A stretch of 5,492 bases of DNA. Source: Planctomycetota bacterium (GTDB taxonomy: Bacteria; Planctomycetota; Phycisphaerae; Sedimentisphaerales; SM23-30). Under the pieces are notes generated by a model. It saw nothing but the letters and a program-made list of their open reading frames with translations, had not been told where the DNA came from and did not search any database. Positions within the stretch are counted from its first letter, which is position 1; every line of letters starts with the position of its first letter. The stretch is from positions 1 through 5,492 of the forward strand of contig JAKQBU010000075.1 of the NCBI GenBank assembly GCA_029573975.1. Reading direction: 5' to 3'. Shown here one piece after another: positions 5,123 through 5,492 of this stretch. The translations under genes and the position numbers were made by a program.

Positions 5123-5492
5123 TTAGGCCAGAAGCGCGGTGAAGCCACCGTCATGGCGCAAGGCGGGGGCGGAGAGTTCGGCGGCGGGGAGGGGATCCTG
5201 GCCGGGGAGGATGGTTCTCTGGCCCAGCAGATGGAAAGCGGGGTGCTGAGCCAGGAATTTGCGGATGAGGGATTCGTTTTCGACCGGTTCGATGCTGCAG
5301 GTGCTGTAGAGAATGCGACCGCCCTTTTTCAGCATGGAGACGGCCTTTTGCAGGAGCTGCTGCTGAAGGGCGGCCAGCCGCTGAATCAGGACGGGTTTGA
5401 GCCGGTGGCGGACCTCGACGCGGCGGGCGAGGACGCCGGTATTGCTGCAGGGGACGTCGGCCAGGATGGCGTCGAAAGGACCGCCCGCGGCA
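5123..5492 (-). CDS. rsmB: 16S rRNA (cytosine-C5)-methyltransferase RsmB, C-terminal part (5' end beyond window)
   Basis: This is the C-terminal ~122 residues of a SAM-dependent RNA m5C methyltransferase of the RsmB/Sun (Fmu/NOL1/NOP2) family. RsmB modifies C967 (E. coli numbering) of 16S rRNA. The frame is open to the window edge and ends at TAA (5125-5123). An internal ATG at 5335 is not the start, because conserved sequence continues upstream of it. Visible motifs in order are FDAILADVPCSNTGVL (motif IV; its Cys codon at 5449-5447) and, after a helical linker, GGRILYSTCSIEPVENE (motif VI; the TCS Cys codon at 5299-5297). In the family the TCS cysteine is the nucleophile attacking C6 of cytosine, and the PC cysteine assists product release. 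Both are present, so the enzyme looks active. The ending HDGGFTALLA matches the usual G-F-F/T-A C-terminus in a slightly variant form. RsmB is distinguished from RsmF/NSUN-type paralogues by the DVPCSNTG form, although the N-terminal NusB-like domain cannot be seen here. Confidence 0.92.
   Translation of the reverse strand, partial: AAGGPFDAILADVPCSNTGVLARRVEVRHRLKPVLIQRLAALQQQLLQKAVSMLKKGGRILYSTCSIEPVENESLIRKFLAQHPAFHLLGQRTILPGQDPLPAAELSAPALRHDGGFTALLA

Overview
The window reads as ordinary chromosomal DNA from a Gram-negative-type bacterium, most plausibly a member of Planctomycetota (Phycisphaerae-like). This placement is inferred from two things: a secreted PQQ-like beta-propeller protein with the N-terminal WPNWRGPN signature, which is very common in that phylum, and the RsmB form DVPCSNTG. 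No rRNA, tRNA, mobile element or CRISPR array is visible.

Layout. Bases 1-98 are purine-rich and hold nothing I can call. A fully consensus sigma70 promoter (TTGACA, 17-bp spacer, TATAAT; 99-127) starts a leader of about 375 nt. The leader contains many complementary segments, including a pseudoknot-like arrangement, and matches no riboswitch class I can recall. It runs into a 28-codon membrane-peptide gene (510-596). One base separates that gene's stop from the start of a soluble regulatory protein with two UspA-like domains and a PTS EIIA type-2 domain (598-1920). A weak terminator candidate (1987-2008) and an A/T-tract region precede rnk (2126-2536), which encodes an RNA-polymerase secondary-channel factor. 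Next is a membrane protein of the DUF5698/DUF2179 (UPF0316) family (about 2608-3222). All of these genes are on the + strand.

A 310-bp intergenic region follows, with spaced direct repeats, inverted repeats and a near-consensus promoter (3428-3456). It drives a secreted PQQ-like propeller protein (3533-4774). Convergent to it, only 10 bp after its stop, is a 67-aa single-pass membrane protein of unknown function (4988-4785, - strand). Further right on the - strand is the C-terminal part of rsmB, a 16S rRNA m5C methyltransferase, which runs off the window end.

How the genes may work together. The left block combines a USP/EIIA signalling protein, a small membrane peptide, an RNAP-binding Rnk and a membrane DUF2179 protein. 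That is consistent with a stress or metabolic-state regulatory neighbourhood, but nothing in the sequence proves functional coupling beyond the 510/598 gene pair. The least explained parts are the structured leader RNA and the tiny coupled membrane peptide. I see no clear evidence of a completely new multi-gene system.
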